The notes beneath the pieces are model-generated. The model did not search any database, was not told where the DNA came from, and saw only the letters and a program-made list of their open reading frames with translations. A stretch of DNA of 52,605 bases, taken from an uncultured Pseudomonadota bacterium (lineage in GTDB: Bacteria; Myxococcota_A; UBA796; SXON01). Shown here in pieces: positions 34,694 through 43,574 of this stretch. Where the stretch lies: positions 1-52,605 of the forward strand of contig CAIXRH010000249.1 of NCBI GenBank assembly GCA_903921785.1, given 5' to 3'. Position numbers and translations under genes: made by a program. Position 1 is the stretch's first letter, and each line of letters opens with the position of its first letter.

Positions 34694-35545
34694 CTACCTC
34701 CCGAACGCCCGCTCCGCCGCCGCCCAGACGTCGCCCCCGACCACCAGCCCCAACCCCCGCAGGAACGTCCGCTGCTTCCGGGCGAAGCGGCGCGTGTCCT
34801 GCTGGGTGAGCCGGACCGCCTCCTCGAGCGCCAGCCCGTCGAGCAGGTGGGCGGTGAGGTGGCGATAGCCGAGGGTGCCCATCGACTTCACCTCCGGGCC
34901 GTAGCCGGCGGCGAGGAGCGCCCGGACCTCGTCGAGGTAGCCGGCGGCCATCATCGCCTTCACCCGGGCGTCGATGCGGGCGTCGAGGTCGGGCGCGTCC
35001 ACCCAGGCCAGCTCCAGGTCGCGCCGAGGCTGGTCATCTCCCGCGTGCAAGGCGGAGAGCGGCGTCCCCGTGAGGGCGTGCACCTCCAAGCCTCTCACGA
35101 CACGCAGGCGGTCGTTGGGGTGCAGGCGCGCGGCGAGGACGGGGTCCACCTCGGCGAGCGCCGCGTGGGGGTTCTCCAGCGCCTCGAACCGGGCGCGAAC
35201 CTGGGGATCGGCGGCGGGCGCGGGCACGAGCCCCCGCCACAGCGCGCGGAGGTAGAACGGCGTGCCGCCGCACACCACCACCGGGCGACCCTCGGCGATG
35301 ACGGTCTCGGCCTCGGCCACAAAGTCAGCGGCGGAGAAGGTGCCGTCCGGCTCGCGGAGATCGAGGCCGCGGTGTGGCACGCGCGCCCGCTCCTCGGGCG
35401 ACGGCTTGGCGGTGCCGATGTCCATGCCACGGTACACCGTCATCGCGTCCATCGCGAGGATCGTGGCGCCGTATCGCTCGGCCACGGCCAACGCGAGCGC
35501 GCTCTTTCCGGCCGCGGTGGGCCCGGTGACGACCAGCGGGCGCAT
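34694..35545 (-). CDS. miaA: tRNA dimethylallyltransferase
   Basis: The 283-residue enzyme adds an isopentenyl group to A37 of tRNAs reading UNN codons. Walker A GPTAAGKS is at 8-15. Then come DAMTVYRGMDIGTAKPS, a variant of the usual DSMQVYRGMDIGTAK, and GGTPFYLRALWRG. KSMGTLGYRHLTAHL and TQQDTRRFARKQRTFLRG are further MiaA signatures. It is a little shorter than E. coli MiaA (316). It lies 13 bp after the haem/phosphoesterase gene and may be co-transcribed. Confidence 0.96.
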   Translation of the reverse strand: MRPLVVTGPTAAGKSALALAVAERYGATILAMDAMTVYRGMDIGTAKPSPEERARVPHRGLDLREPDGTFSAADFVAEAETVIAEGRPVVVCGGTPFYLRALWRGLVPAPAADPQVRARFEALENPHAALAEVDPVLAARLHPNDRLRVVRGLEVHALTGTPLSALHAGDDQPRRDLELAWVDAPDLDARIDARVKAMMAAGYLDEVRALLAAGYGPEVKSMGTLGYRHLTAHLLDGLALEEAVRLTQQDTRRFARKQRTFLRGLGLVVGGDVWAAAERAFGR

Positions 35546-35558
35546 CAGGCGGCGGCGC

Positions 35559-37070
35559 TCACGGGGTGGCCGGGTCGTCGGGCCGTCCCTGCGTCTGGAC
35601 GCGGACGCAGGAGATCCGCTTCCGGTAGTCGTCGTAGACGAACTTCGGGCTGTTCGCCGGATCGTGGCAGGCGCGGCAGGTGCTCTCCCCGATCGGCTCG
35701 CTGTGCACCGAATTGTGCCCGTCGTGCCCCTTCATCGGCCCGTGACAGGCTTCGCACTGCACGTCGCGGAACGCCTCGAGCTGCGGACCCTCCACCGCCG
35801 CGAACCCGCCCGGGCGGCCGAAGCCCGTGCTGTGGCACGACACACACTCGGGGTTGTCGGCGGTCTTGCTCTTCTCCAGGGCCTCCATGGCGCGTGCGTG
35901 ACCGTCGAAGACCCAGGAGGCGAGGCGGTCCCGGTGGCAGCCGCCGCACGCCGACCCGCTGGCGTAGCCGCCTTCCGTTGCCGCGGCGCTGGCCTTGACG
36001 GCGCCCCCGAGGAGCTCGGTGCGGAACTGACCGAGGCGGGCGTCGGCGACAGGGTTGCCGTCGAGATCGGCGCTCAGGGGGAGAACTTCTACGTAGGCGA
36101 GGTCTCGTCCGGCGGAGCGCTTGGTGAGCTTCTTGTGGTCCCGGACCATCTCCTGGTCCATGGCGGCCCGGGCGGCGGGGTCCGCCGTGGTCGTCCGGGT
36201 GGTGCGCCCGAGCGCGACGTCCTTCCAGATGCCACGCTCGACGAGCTCCAGGGCCCGCGGGTCCGTACCCAGCGACAGGTGGAGCACCGTGGCGTACCGA
36301 CCGCGGGAGGGCGCCTCGATGATCGGCGCTCCGGACGTCTTCACCGGCTCGTCGAACCGATCGCCCTCGGTGGTGAGCACGGCGCCCAGGCCCGCGACGG
36401 ACTCCGCGACCATCCGGTTGGTGGCTTCGTCGGCGTTGGAGAGCACGAACCAGGCGTCGGCGGTGCCGGTCATGGCGGCGCGGACGCTGGCCACGGCGTC
36501 GACACCCGGCACGTCCTTCGCCGGAGCGGCGAGGCCGATGAAGCCCAGCTTCACCCCGTCACGCTCCACGATGCTCGCCGGCGCGAGACCATCGGGGGCC
36601 GGAACGTTCCAGTTCGCGGCGAGGGCGCCGCGCTCGCGGAGGAAGGGGAGGCCGCCGGGGAGGAGGTCCACCGGGGAGGCGGCCCACGCGTCCAGCCCGG
36701 CGGTCTTCGCGAGGTCGAGCACGGCCGTGGCGCGGACCTGCCGGTCGGCCTCGTCCCGCCCGGTCAGCCCCTTCACCAGCATCTCCCCGGCGTCTACCGC
36801 GAAGAACGGCACCTGGGCGTCCCCGAGGCGACGGTAGAGCTCGGCGCGGCGGGAGAAGCCGCCGTAGGGGGTGGTCGGGCAGCCGCACACCTCCACCTCT
36901 CCGCGGTCGGCGGCGGTGAAGGCGACGATCGCCTCTCGCAGCGGGCGGGCCTCACCCGGCTCCGTTGCGGCCACCGACAGGCGCGGGGGGAGGGGAGGAA
37001 GCTCGGGCAATTGTCGGCTGCTCCCCTCGGGAGTACAGGCGGCGATGAGGGCGGCGAGGACGAGGGTCAT
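35559..37070 (-). CDS. Tetrahaem cytochrome fused to 5'-nucleotidase-like domain, lipoprotein
   Basis: The 503-residue protein begins MTLVLAALIAAC, a short lipobox signal. The N-terminal ~330 residues resemble the metallophosphoesterase/UshA-type layout (FFAVDAGEML, LAANWNVP, LGFIGLAAP, AVLTTEGDRFDEP) and include the odd CGCPTTPYGGFSRR segment. The last ~140 residues hold four haem c motifs: CGGCH, CVSCH, CEACH, CRACH, with extra His for axial ligation, like cytochrome c554-type proteins. Such fusions occur in periplasmic or surface electron-transfer proteins. Whether the phosphoesterase part is active is unclear because not all metal ligands are evident. Confidence 0.78.
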   Translation of the reverse strand: MTLVLAALIAACTPEGSSRQLPELPPLPPRLSVAATEPGEARPLREAIVAFTAADRGEVEVCGCPTTPYGGFSRRAELYRRLGDAQVPFFAVDAGEMLVKGLTGRDEADRQVRATAVLDLAKTAGLDAWAASPVDLLPGGLPFLRERGALAANWNVPAPDGLAPASIVERDGVKLGFIGLAAPAKDVPGVDAVASVRAAMTGTADAWFVLSNADEATNRMVAESVAGLGAVLTTEGDRFDEPVKTSGAPIIEAPSRGRYATVLHLSLGTDPRALELVERGIWKDVALGRTTRTTTADPAARAAMDQEMVRDHKKLTKRSAGRDLAYVEVLPLSADLDGNPVADARLGQFRTELLGGAVKASAAATEGGYASGSACGGCHRDRLASWVFDGHARAMEALEKSKTADNPECVSCHSTGFGRPGGFAAVEGPQLEAFRDVQCEACHGPMKGHDGHNSVHSEPIGESTCRACHDPANSPKFVYDDYRKRISCVRVQTQGRPDDPATP

Positions 37071-37141
37071 GCAAGAAGGGTGTGACGCCAGCGGCAGGGC
37101 GCGCCAGAGTGTATAGAGGTTGCCGCTCGGAGGGGACCGCC

Positions 37142-40123
37142 ATGTCCGGCATTCTCACGCTCGTCCTGACCGCCCATGCGTTCGCCCCTTCGGAAGCCGT
37201 GTACACCGGCGCCGAGCCCAACCGGATCTTCCGCGTTCATCGCCCCGACCAGGACCGCCTCCGCCACAGCCCGGGCTGGGAAGAGTTCACGCTCGGCGAG
37301 GGCCGCGGCTGGCTCGCGCGGTACGACGAGCGCACGGGCACGGCGCATCGTGCGTGGGGCCCGGGGCTGAACCTCGGTCCGGTGGGTACCGAGGCGCAGG
37401 TCCGCGCGGCGATGGACCGTTTCCTCTCCCGCAACGAAGGCGCGGTCGGCGTGCCCCTGGCGGCGCTGCGGTTCAAAAGTGCCCGCTACGTGGCCCGGAC
37501 GGACACCTGGTACGTCGACTACGACCGCATGTTCGGCGGGGTGCCCGTGTGGCGCGGCGGGGTCACGGCGCGCTTCCGGTTCGGCAAGCTCGTGCTCTTC
37601 GGCGCCGACACCTACCCCGCGGCCACGGTGCCGCAGCCGGAGCTGACCGCGGCGGAGGCGATCACCCTCGCCGAGCTCGACGGGCCGGCGTCCATGGCCC
37701 CGCACCGCAACGAGTCTGCGGAGCTGGTCGTCCTCCCGCTCGACGTGCCGGGGGGCCTGTCGATGCGCCTCTGCTGGCTGGTTCGCAGCGAGAGCAGCGC
37801 GCCGCTCGGCCGCTGGGAAAGCTGGGTGGACGCCGAGACGGGCGATCTCCTCGCGGTGAGCAACGACATCCGCTTCCTCGATGGGACGGTCTACGGAACG
37901 CACCCCCGCCGCACCCTCGACGGCGATGACGTCACCACCGCCCTCCCGTTCGTCGAGGTCGAGGGGGATAGCACCGTCTACGCGGACATCAACGGCAGTT
38001 TCTCGGTCAGCGGCGACTCGGCGAACACCTACCTCAAGGGCAGCTACCTCACGGTGAAGAACACCGCCGGGGGCGAGGGAAGCCTCGCGGTCTCGGGCAG
38101 CGCGCCCACGTGGACCCCCGCCGACGCCACCCTCGCCGAGATCGCCTCGTACGCATTCCTCCACGACGTGCGCGCCTGGGGCCTCGCGGTGGCCCCCGAG
38201 GTCGACATGTCGGTCGACCCGCTCACCAGCAACGTCAACGGCTCCGACTACACCTGCAACGCCTACTATGACGGGGCGGTGAACTTCTTCGTCAAGGCGG
38301 GGGGCTGCAACAACAGCGGCGAGATCGCCGACGTGAACTACCATGAGTGGGGTCACGGGTTCCACGGATACAGCCTCCTCGCCGGCACCTGGGACGGGTC
38401 CCTCGGCGAAGGTGCGGGCGATATCGTGGCGGTGCTCCAGACCCACGACTCGGAGATCGGGCCGGAGTTCATGGTCAACGGCGCCGGAATCCGCGATCTC
38501 TCCCCCGATCGGGTGTACCCCGACGACATGGACGGCGAGGTCCACGACGAAGGTCTCATCTTCGGCGGGTCCGTCTGGGACGTCTGGGGCGAGCTGATGA
38601 ACACCTACGGGGAAACTCGGGGCGAGTCCGGCGAAGCCTGGGACGTGACCCAGCACCTCTTCGCGGACGCCCTGAAGGCCGGCCCGACCATCGAGGCCTC
38701 CTACGACGAGTTCGTCGTGGCCGACGACGACGACGGGGACCTCTCCAACGGCACGCCTCACTTCTGCGACATCGCCCAGGGTTTTGCGCTTCACGGCCTG
38801 GGCGTGCTCGCCGAGGGCCAGAACGCGCTGAGCGTGGACCACGCCCCCCTGGAGAACCAGACTTCGGGCGCCGGGATCACGGTGAGCGGCGGCGTGGTGA
38901 ACCTCGCCGCCGCATGCGCGAGCTTCTCGTTGGCCGGCGCCACCGTCAACTACTCGCTCGACGACGGCAAGACGTGGGATTCCGTGGACGCGACGGTCTC
39001 GGGCGACTCCTTCTCCGCCACCTTCCCGACCCTGCCGAGCGGCTCCATCGTCTGGTACTACGTGGAGACCGTCGGTTCGGATGGGGTCACGGCGTTCGCC
39101 CCCAGCGACGGCGCCTTCGCCCCCTTCAGCTTCTACGTGGGCGAGCTCGAGGAGCTCTACTGCGACGACTTCAACACCAACGACGGCGACTTCACCCACG
39201 AGCTGCTCGACGGCGACGACCGCGAAGGCGCCGACGACTGGGACTGGGGGCCGCCCGAGGGCATGTCGACCGACCCCGACGCCGCGTACACCGGCCGGAA
39301 GGTCTGGGGCAACGATCTCGGGGGAGGCAACTACAACGGAGACTACCAGCCGTCGATCTCCAACCGCCTCACCACCCCCCCGATCCACGTGGCCGGGCAC
39401 CCCGACCTCATCGTGCAGTACCGCCGCTGGCTCAACGTCGAGGATGGGTACTACGACCAGGCCACCGTCTACGGCAACGACGAGGTGATCTGGAGCAACC
39501 ACGCATCCAGCAAGCAGCAGGGCGACGAGAACACCGCCGACGACCAGTGGGTCCTCGCGACGCACCGGGCGAGCGCGCCTGATGGGGCGCTCACCCTCGC
39601 CTGGGAGCTGACCAGCGATGAGGGGTTCGAGACTGGAGGCTGGAACTTCGACGAGCTCTGCGTGTATGCGCCGAGCGCCGCTGACTCCCGCCTCGTTGCC
39701 GACTTCTCGGCCTCCGACGATGAGGTGGGCAAGGTGACCCTCTCGTGGACGATGCCGACCGCGGGCGGCGCCACCGCGGCCGTCGTGGTGCGTCGGGACG
39801 ACCGGTACGCCACGGCGGACGCCGACGGCACCGTGGTCTACACCGGAACGGGGCTGGTGCCGGGCGCGCCGGTCACGGCCGACGACCCCTTCGTCGGCCA
39901 CGGGTACTACACCGTCCTCCTCGCCACCGACAGCGGCTACGCGGAAGGCGCTACGGCGGGCGTGAACGCCGATGAGGGCACCGGCCTCGCGGACGACGGT
40001 GTCAAGGACGACGCGGTCGACCTCACTGGCGACACCGGCTGCGGCTGCGACGCCGGCAACGCCGCGTCTGGGCTCCTTGGCCTCGGCCTGGCGGCTGCCG
40101 CCCTCGCGCGGCGCCGCCGGTGA
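37142..40123 (+). CDS. Secreted M36/fungalysin-like metalloprotease with MYXO-CTERM-like tail
   Basis: ATG with GGAGG upstream gives 993 residues and a signal MSGILTLVLTAHAFA without basic residues. The N-terminal ~240 residues look like an FTP/PepSY-type propeptide. The catalytic part has HEWGH (401-405) and, 18 residues after the second His, GEGAGD with Glu423 as third zinc ligand. Beta domains follow (SGDSFSATFPTLPSGS, GNDLGGGNYNGD). The end is TGCGCDAGNAASGLLGLG, a hydrophobic stretch and RRRR, the MYXO-CTERM type of envelope anchoring signal. A TATAGA hexamer at 37112 is a possible -10. Overlaps the next gene by GTGA. Confidence 0.85.
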   Translation: MSGILTLVLTAHAFAPSEAVYTGAEPNRIFRVHRPDQDRLRHSPGWEEFTLGEGRGWLARYDERTGTAHRAWGPGLNLGPVGTEAQVRAAMDRFLSRNEGAVGVPLAALRFKSARYVARTDTWYVDYDRMFGGVPVWRGGVTARFRFGKLVLFGADTYPAATVPQPELTAAEAITLAELDGPASMAPHRNESAELVVLPLDVPGGLSMRLCWLVRSESSAPLGRWESWVDAETGDLLAVSNDIRFLDGTVYGTHPRRTLDGDDVTTALPFVEVEGDSTVYADINGSFSVSGDSANTYLKGSYLTVKNTAGGEGSLAVSGSAPTWTPADATLAEIASYAFLHDVRAWGLAVAPEVDMSVDPLTSNVNGSDYTCNAYYDGAVNFFVKAGGCNNSGEIADVNYHEWGHGFHGYSLLAGTWDGSLGEGAGDIVAVLQTHDSEIGPEFMVNGAGIRDLSPDRVYPDDMDGEVHDEGLIFGGSVWDVWGELMNTYGETRGESGEAWDVTQHLFADALKAGPTIEASYDEFVVADDDDGDLSNGTPHFCDIAQGFALHGLGVLAEGQNALSVDHAPLENQTSGAGITVSGGVVNLAAACASFSLAGATVNYSLDDGKTWDSVDATVSGDSFSATFPTLPSGSIVWYYVETVGSDGVTAFAPSDGAFAPFSFYVGELEELYCDDFNTNDGDFTHELLDGDDREGADDWDWGPPEGMSTDPDAAYTGRKVWGNDLGGGNYNGDYQPSISNRLTTPPIHVAGHPDLIVQYRRWLNVEDGYYDQATVYGNDEVIWSNHASSKQQGDENTADDQWVLATHRASAPDGALTLAWELTSDEGFETGGWNFDELCVYAPSAADSRLVADFSASDDEVGKVTLSWTMPTAGGATAAVVVRRDDRYATADADGTVVYTGTGLVPGAPVTADDPFVGHGYYTVLLATDSGYAEGATAGVNADEGTGLADDGVKDDAVDLTGDTGCGCDAGNAASGLLGLGLAAAALARRRR

Positions 40124-40728
40124 TCCTCCTGGTCGTGGCGTTGGCGGCGGCCGAGATGGTGCCGCCCGACTACGGCACGACCCTCGTCGAGGGAGCCGGG
40201 AAGGAGATCTCCCGCCTCGGCGTGGAGGCTGGCCCGAACGAAGCCGAGGCCTTCGCCAAGCGCTGGATGCGCACGTTCGGCGCCTCGGCCCGGGTCACCT
40301 ACGAGCTCGGGCTGGTCTGGCGCCTCGCCGGCGACGACGACCACGCCTCCCGCTACCTCGAGGAGGCGGTGAAGCTCGATCCCGACCTCGCGGCCGCCCG
40401 CTACGACCGGGGCGAGGTCCGCCTCGCCGCCGGTGACCTCACGGGCGCCGCCGAGGACTTCGCGGCGGTCGCTCGCCTCGAACCGGAAGCCTGGGCGGGG
40501 TGGTTCCGCCTCGCCGACCTCGCCGGTCGCCGCGGCGACGCCCGCGCGTTCGAGGCCAACCTCCTCAAGGCGCTCCGTTTCGGCTTCTCCCTGAGCGCGG
40601 TCGCCCGCGACCCCACGTGGCACGGGTTCGTGTCCGACCCGACGATCGGGCCGGTGCTCGAGCGGTTGACGAGGGTGTACCAGGGGGAGGAAGTGCTGGA
40701 GGAGCTGCGGAAGGGCGGCGGGGAGTGA
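40120..40728 (+). CDS. Exported TPR-repeat protein
   Basis: A GTG overlapping the protease stop gives 202 residues. The signal (ILLVVALAAA, cut before Glu) is short and uncharged. Three or so tetratricopeptide units are visible: RVTYELGLVWRLAGDDDHASRYLEEAVKLDPD would be one, then ARYDRGEVRLAAGDLTGAAE and WFRLADLAGRRGDARAFEA. TPR proteins act as periplasmic scaffolds. Translational coupling to the metalloprotease suggests a role in its export or processing, but nothing proves it. Confidence 0.72.
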   Translation: MILLVVALAAAEMVPPDYGTTLVEGAGKEISRLGVEAGPNEAEAFAKRWMRTFGASARVTYELGLVWRLAGDDDHASRYLEEAVKLDPDLAAARYDRGEVRLAAGDLTGAAEDFAAVARLEPEAWAGWFRLADLAGRRGDARAFEANLLKALRFGFSLSAVARDPTWHGFVSDPTIGPVLERLTRVYQGEEVLEELRKGGGE

Positions 40729-40772
40729 GCGGGCGCCCCCCGGTCGCCCCTGCGACACGATAACGGGTCCCC

Positions 40773-41315
40773 ATGCTGGCCCTGCTGCTGACCACCGCCG
40801 CCTACGCGGGCGACACCGTGATCACCCACAACCCCGAGGGCATCGGCCTCGGCTTGATCCTCGGTGCTCCCACCGGCTTCTCCTTCGGCTGGCGACCCGG
40901 CGGCCGCTTCATGGCCGACGCGGGCATCGCGTGGTCGTTCTCCGACTCCTACGACGGCCTCGACAGCTGGGCCCAGGTCCACGCCGACGTCTGCATCGAC
41001 CTCGCGGACCTCCGCACGGCGGACCTCCCCGACATGCACTTCCCGGTCTGGATCGGAGTGGGCCCGCGCGCCCGGTTCGGGAGCGGCACGGGGTACGAGG
41101 CGTTCAACCTCGCCGCGCGCGTCCCGATCGCGATGGGCTTCTGGCACAACGAGGTGCCGATCGAGGGGTTCCTCGAGGTGGCGCCGGGGGTGGGGCTCTT
41201 CCCGCGCACCGAGTTCACGTTCGACGCGAGCATCGGCGCGCGGTTCTGGCTGGCGGCGCCGGGCGGGACCGCCCGGTTCACCGCGCCCGAGCCGATGGAC
41301 GATCGCCCGTACTGA
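40773..41315 (+). CDS. Small outer-membrane barrel-like protein
   Basis: The 180-residue protein begins MLALLLTTAAYA (cut before Gly), again without a basic residue. The mature part is a series of amphipathic strands with Gly and aromatic residues (GLGLILGAPTGFSFGW, DAGIAWSFS, VWIGVGPRARFG, VAPGVGLFPR, DASIGARFWL), like small 8-strand barrels. GATAAC at 40759-40764 lies 8 nt before the ATG and may be a -10 element of a nearly leaderless transcript. Function unknown. Confidence 0.62.
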   Translation: MLALLLTTAAYAGDTVITHNPEGIGLGLILGAPTGFSFGWRPGGRFMADAGIAWSFSDSYDGLDSWAQVHADVCIDLADLRTADLPDMHFPVWIGVGPRARFGSGTGYEAFNLAARVPIAMGFWHNEVPIEGFLEVAPGVGLFPRTEFTFDASIGARFWLAAPGGTARFTAPEPMDDRPY

Positions 41316-41327
41316 GCCGGAGGACCC

Positions 41328-41987
41328 TTGCTCGCCCGCCTCGTCGTCGACGCTGACCCGGCCGCGGCCCTCGCCGGGGTGCTGGCACGCCGCCTCCGCT
41401 TCGGCACGGACCCGGTGCGGCTCCTGTTGTCGCCAGCGCCCGAGCTGCTCCCCGCCTGGGACCACCTCGCCTCGGCACCGGTGGCGTGGGAGCGGGTCAC
41501 CGTGTGGCCGACGGACGCCCCGGTCGTCTCCGAAGCGCACCCCGCCTGGGGCTGGTCCCGCCTCTGGGGCCACCTCGCCGTGCCCGCCACGTTCACCGCC
41601 ATCGCGGTCGATCCGGTCGCCGATCGCGACGGAGAGCGGGCGGCCGCGCGACTAGCCTCGATGATCGCGGAGCCTCCCTGCCGCGGCGTCGTCGACCACG
41701 CGGTGCTTCGGCTTGGACCCGCGGGCGAGGTGGCCGCCCTCGTCCCGGATTCGCCCGCCCTTCGGGAGCGCCGCGAAGCGGTCGCCGTGCTCCGTGGCGA
41801 TGGGCTGGTCCACGTGACCGTGACGCTGCCCACGCTCGCGCGGGCCCGGGCGCTGAGCGTCCTGGCGGTGGGCTCCGCTTGCCGAGCTGCCGTCGCCGCG
41901 CTCCTCGCCGGCGACGCGCGCCTGCCGGCCGGCCGCCTCCGCCACCCCGACTTCACGATCTACGCGGATCCTGCGGCGGCGGGGTAG
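41328..41987 (+). CDS. Diverged 6-phosphogluconolactonase-like protein
   Basis: A TTG with GGAGG upstream starts 219 residues. The order of segments resembles 6PGL/SugarP isomerase proteins: RLLLSPAPELLPAWDHL, VTVWPTDAPVV (compare the usual WGDER), HPAWGWSRLW and VLRLGPAGEVAALVPDS, where active enzymes have LGMGEDGHTASLFP. The expected His is replaced (GEVAAL), so catalysis is doubtful. No signal peptide. Its 3' end overlaps the convergent acyltransferase gene by 35 bp. No other pentose-phosphate gene is near. Confidence 0.6.
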   Translation: MLARLVVDADPAAALAGVLARRLRFGTDPVRLLLSPAPELLPAWDHLASAPVAWERVTVWPTDAPVVSEAHPAWGWSRLWGHLAVPATFTAIAVDPVADRDGERAAARLASMIAEPPCRGVVDHAVLRLGPAGEVAALVPDSPALRERREAVAVLRGDGLVHVTVTLPTLARARALSVLAVGSACRAAVAALLAGDARLPAGRLRHPDFTIYADPAAAG

Positions 41988-43113
41988 TCGCGGCGAACGG
42001 GGAATGTTCGGCATACTCGGCGACGCCCGCCCGAATGGCCTCGCCTTCCCGCGCGCAGAAGTCGGCGACCGCCTCATGCAGCCCCGGGTGGTACAGTCGG
42101 TGCACACTGCGGGTGAGGTGGGGCAGGAACCCGCGTTGGAGCTTGTGTTCGCCTTGGGCTCCCGCCTCGACGCGCCGCACCCCGTTCGCCAGCGCCCACT
42201 CCACCAGCGCGTGGTAGCACGCCTCGAAGTGCAGGCCGCGCACCTCCTCATCGGCGCCCCAATACCGGCCGTAGAGTGCGTCGCCCTTGGTGAAGTTCAG
42301 GGTGCCGGCGATGGGGACTCCGTTCCGGCGCGCGAGCACAGCGACGACGTACGGCGCGAGGCGCGGCAGCTCGTCGCGCCACCACGCCGGGGGGAGGTAC
42401 CCGGGGTTGCCATGCTCGGCGTGGGTCTGGCGGTAGAAGCGCTCGAACGCGGCCCACTCCGGGGCGCTCAGCTCGTCGCCCCGCTGGGTGCGCACCTCCA
42501 CGCCGGCCTCCCGAACCTGGCGGCGCTCGCGGAGGAGCTCCTTGCGGCGGCGGCTGGTGAGCCGACCGACAAAGCCGTCGAAGTCGCCGTAGCCGTCGTC
42601 AGTCCAGTGGAATTGCAGGCCCACTCGCACGGCGTAGCCTTCGGCGGCGAAGGCCGCTGCCTCGGCTTCGGTCACGAAGAGCACGTGGTGCCCGCTGGCG
42701 CTGACCCGCTGGGCGAGCAGCCGCGCCGCCTCGGCCAGGGCGGGGATGGCGGCGGGGTCCCCGATCACCCGACCGGGCGCCGCCGGGGTGAAGGGGATCG
42801 CGGAGGTGAGCTTCGGGTAGTAGCGCAGGCCCGCGCGGTGGGCGGCGTTGGCCCAGCCGTGGTCGAAGACGTATTCGCCCCAGCTGTCGCCGCGGAGGTA
42901 CGTCGGCAGTGCGGCGACCAGCCGCCCCGCCTCCTCTGCCACCAGGTGGCGGCCGACCCAGCCGGCTTCCGCTCCCACCGCGCCGCTGCGCTCCAACCCC
43001 GAGAGGAACGCCGGCTCCAGGAAGGGGTTGTCCGACGCCACCAGCGGCGACCAGTCGGGGACCCGCTCGTGGACGGTGATGCGACGGCGCGGGGATCCCG
43101 CCTCCTCCGTCAT
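41953..43113 (-). CDS. GNAT-fold acyltransferase, DUF482/FemAB-like
   Basis: The 386-residue protein from ATG 43113 matches COG3146-type acyltransferases: NPFLEPAFLSGLERSG, YVFDHGWANAAHRAG, YYPKLTSAIPFTP, QFHWTDDGYGDFDGFV, LTSRRRKELLRERRQV, PIAGTLNFTKGDALYGRYWG, HFEACYHALVEWA and AGAQGEHKLQRGF. These are predicted N-acyltransferases related to peptidoglycan-modifying FemAB enzymes; activity is not established. Last gene of a sulfatase-fold/epimerase/acyltransferase operon, overlapping its neighbour by ATGA. Confidence 0.85.
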   Translation of the reverse strand: MTEEAGSPRRRITVHERVPDWSPLVASDNPFLEPAFLSGLERSGAVGAEAGWVGRHLVAEEAGRLVAALPTYLRGDSWGEYVFDHGWANAAHRAGLRYYPKLTSAIPFTPAAPGRVIGDPAAIPALAEAARLLAQRVSASGHHVLFVTEAEAAAFAAEGYAVRVGLQFHWTDDGYGDFDGFVGRLTSRRRKELLRERRQVREAGVEVRTQRGDELSAPEWAAFERFYRQTHAEHGNPGYLPPAWWRDELPRLAPYVVAVLARRNGVPIAGTLNFTKGDALYGRYWGADEEVRGLHFEACYHALVEWALANGVRRVEAGAQGEHKLQRGFLPHLTRSVHRLYHPGLHEAVADFCAREGEAIRAGVAEYAEHSPFAATTPPPQDPRRS

Positions 43114-43574
43114 CCGTCCCGCCGGGCCCAGTCGTAGGCGAGCACGCCATGCGGAGCCAGGCGCTCTTCGTCCGGGTGGGCGTGGTCGTAGCGCTCGGTG
43201 ACGAGGTTCAGGACGATCGCCTCCTTGTCCCCCAGCGCCGTCCAGCCGTGCCACACCCCACGGGGCACGATGACCAGGCGGGGTTTGTAGTCGCCCAGCC
43301 AGACCTCTTGCACGGCCCCTCGACTCGGCGACTCCACCCGGTCGTCGATCATCACCAGCTTGAGCATCCCGGAGACCACGCAGAAGTAGTCGTCCTGCCG
43401 CTGGTGGCGGTGCCAGGCCTTCACCACCCCCGGGTAGGTCGTGGTGACGTAGGCCTGACCGAACTTCTGGAAGTGGGGGTCGTCGTTGCGGAGCACCTCG
43501 AAGAGGCGGCCGCGATCGTCGGGATGCACCACGAGGTCCTTCACCAGGGCGTCGTGGACGGCGCGAGGGGTCAT
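43110..43574 (-). CDS. RmlC-like cupin, dTDP-4-dehydrorhamnose 3,5-epimerase family
   Basis: The 154-residue protein has DDRGRLFEVLRNDDP, YVTTTYPGVVKAWHRHQ (cupin His of the active site), DYFCVVSGMLKLVMID, and VPRGVWHGWTAL. This is the sugar epimerase cupin family, including FdtA/WxcM-type ketoisomerases; it is shorter than typical RmlC (~180). It probably modifies an NDP-sugar for surface glycan. It overlaps both neighbours by ATGA, so the three proteins should be made together. Confidence 0.82.
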   Translation of the reverse strand: MTPRAVHDALVKDLVVHPDDRGRLFEVLRNDDPHFQKFGQAYVTTTYPGVVKAWHRHQRQDDYFCVVSGMLKLVMIDDRVESPSRGAVQEVWLGDYKPRLVIVPRGVWHGWTALGDKEAIVLNLVTERYDHAHPDEERLAPHGVLAYDWARRDG

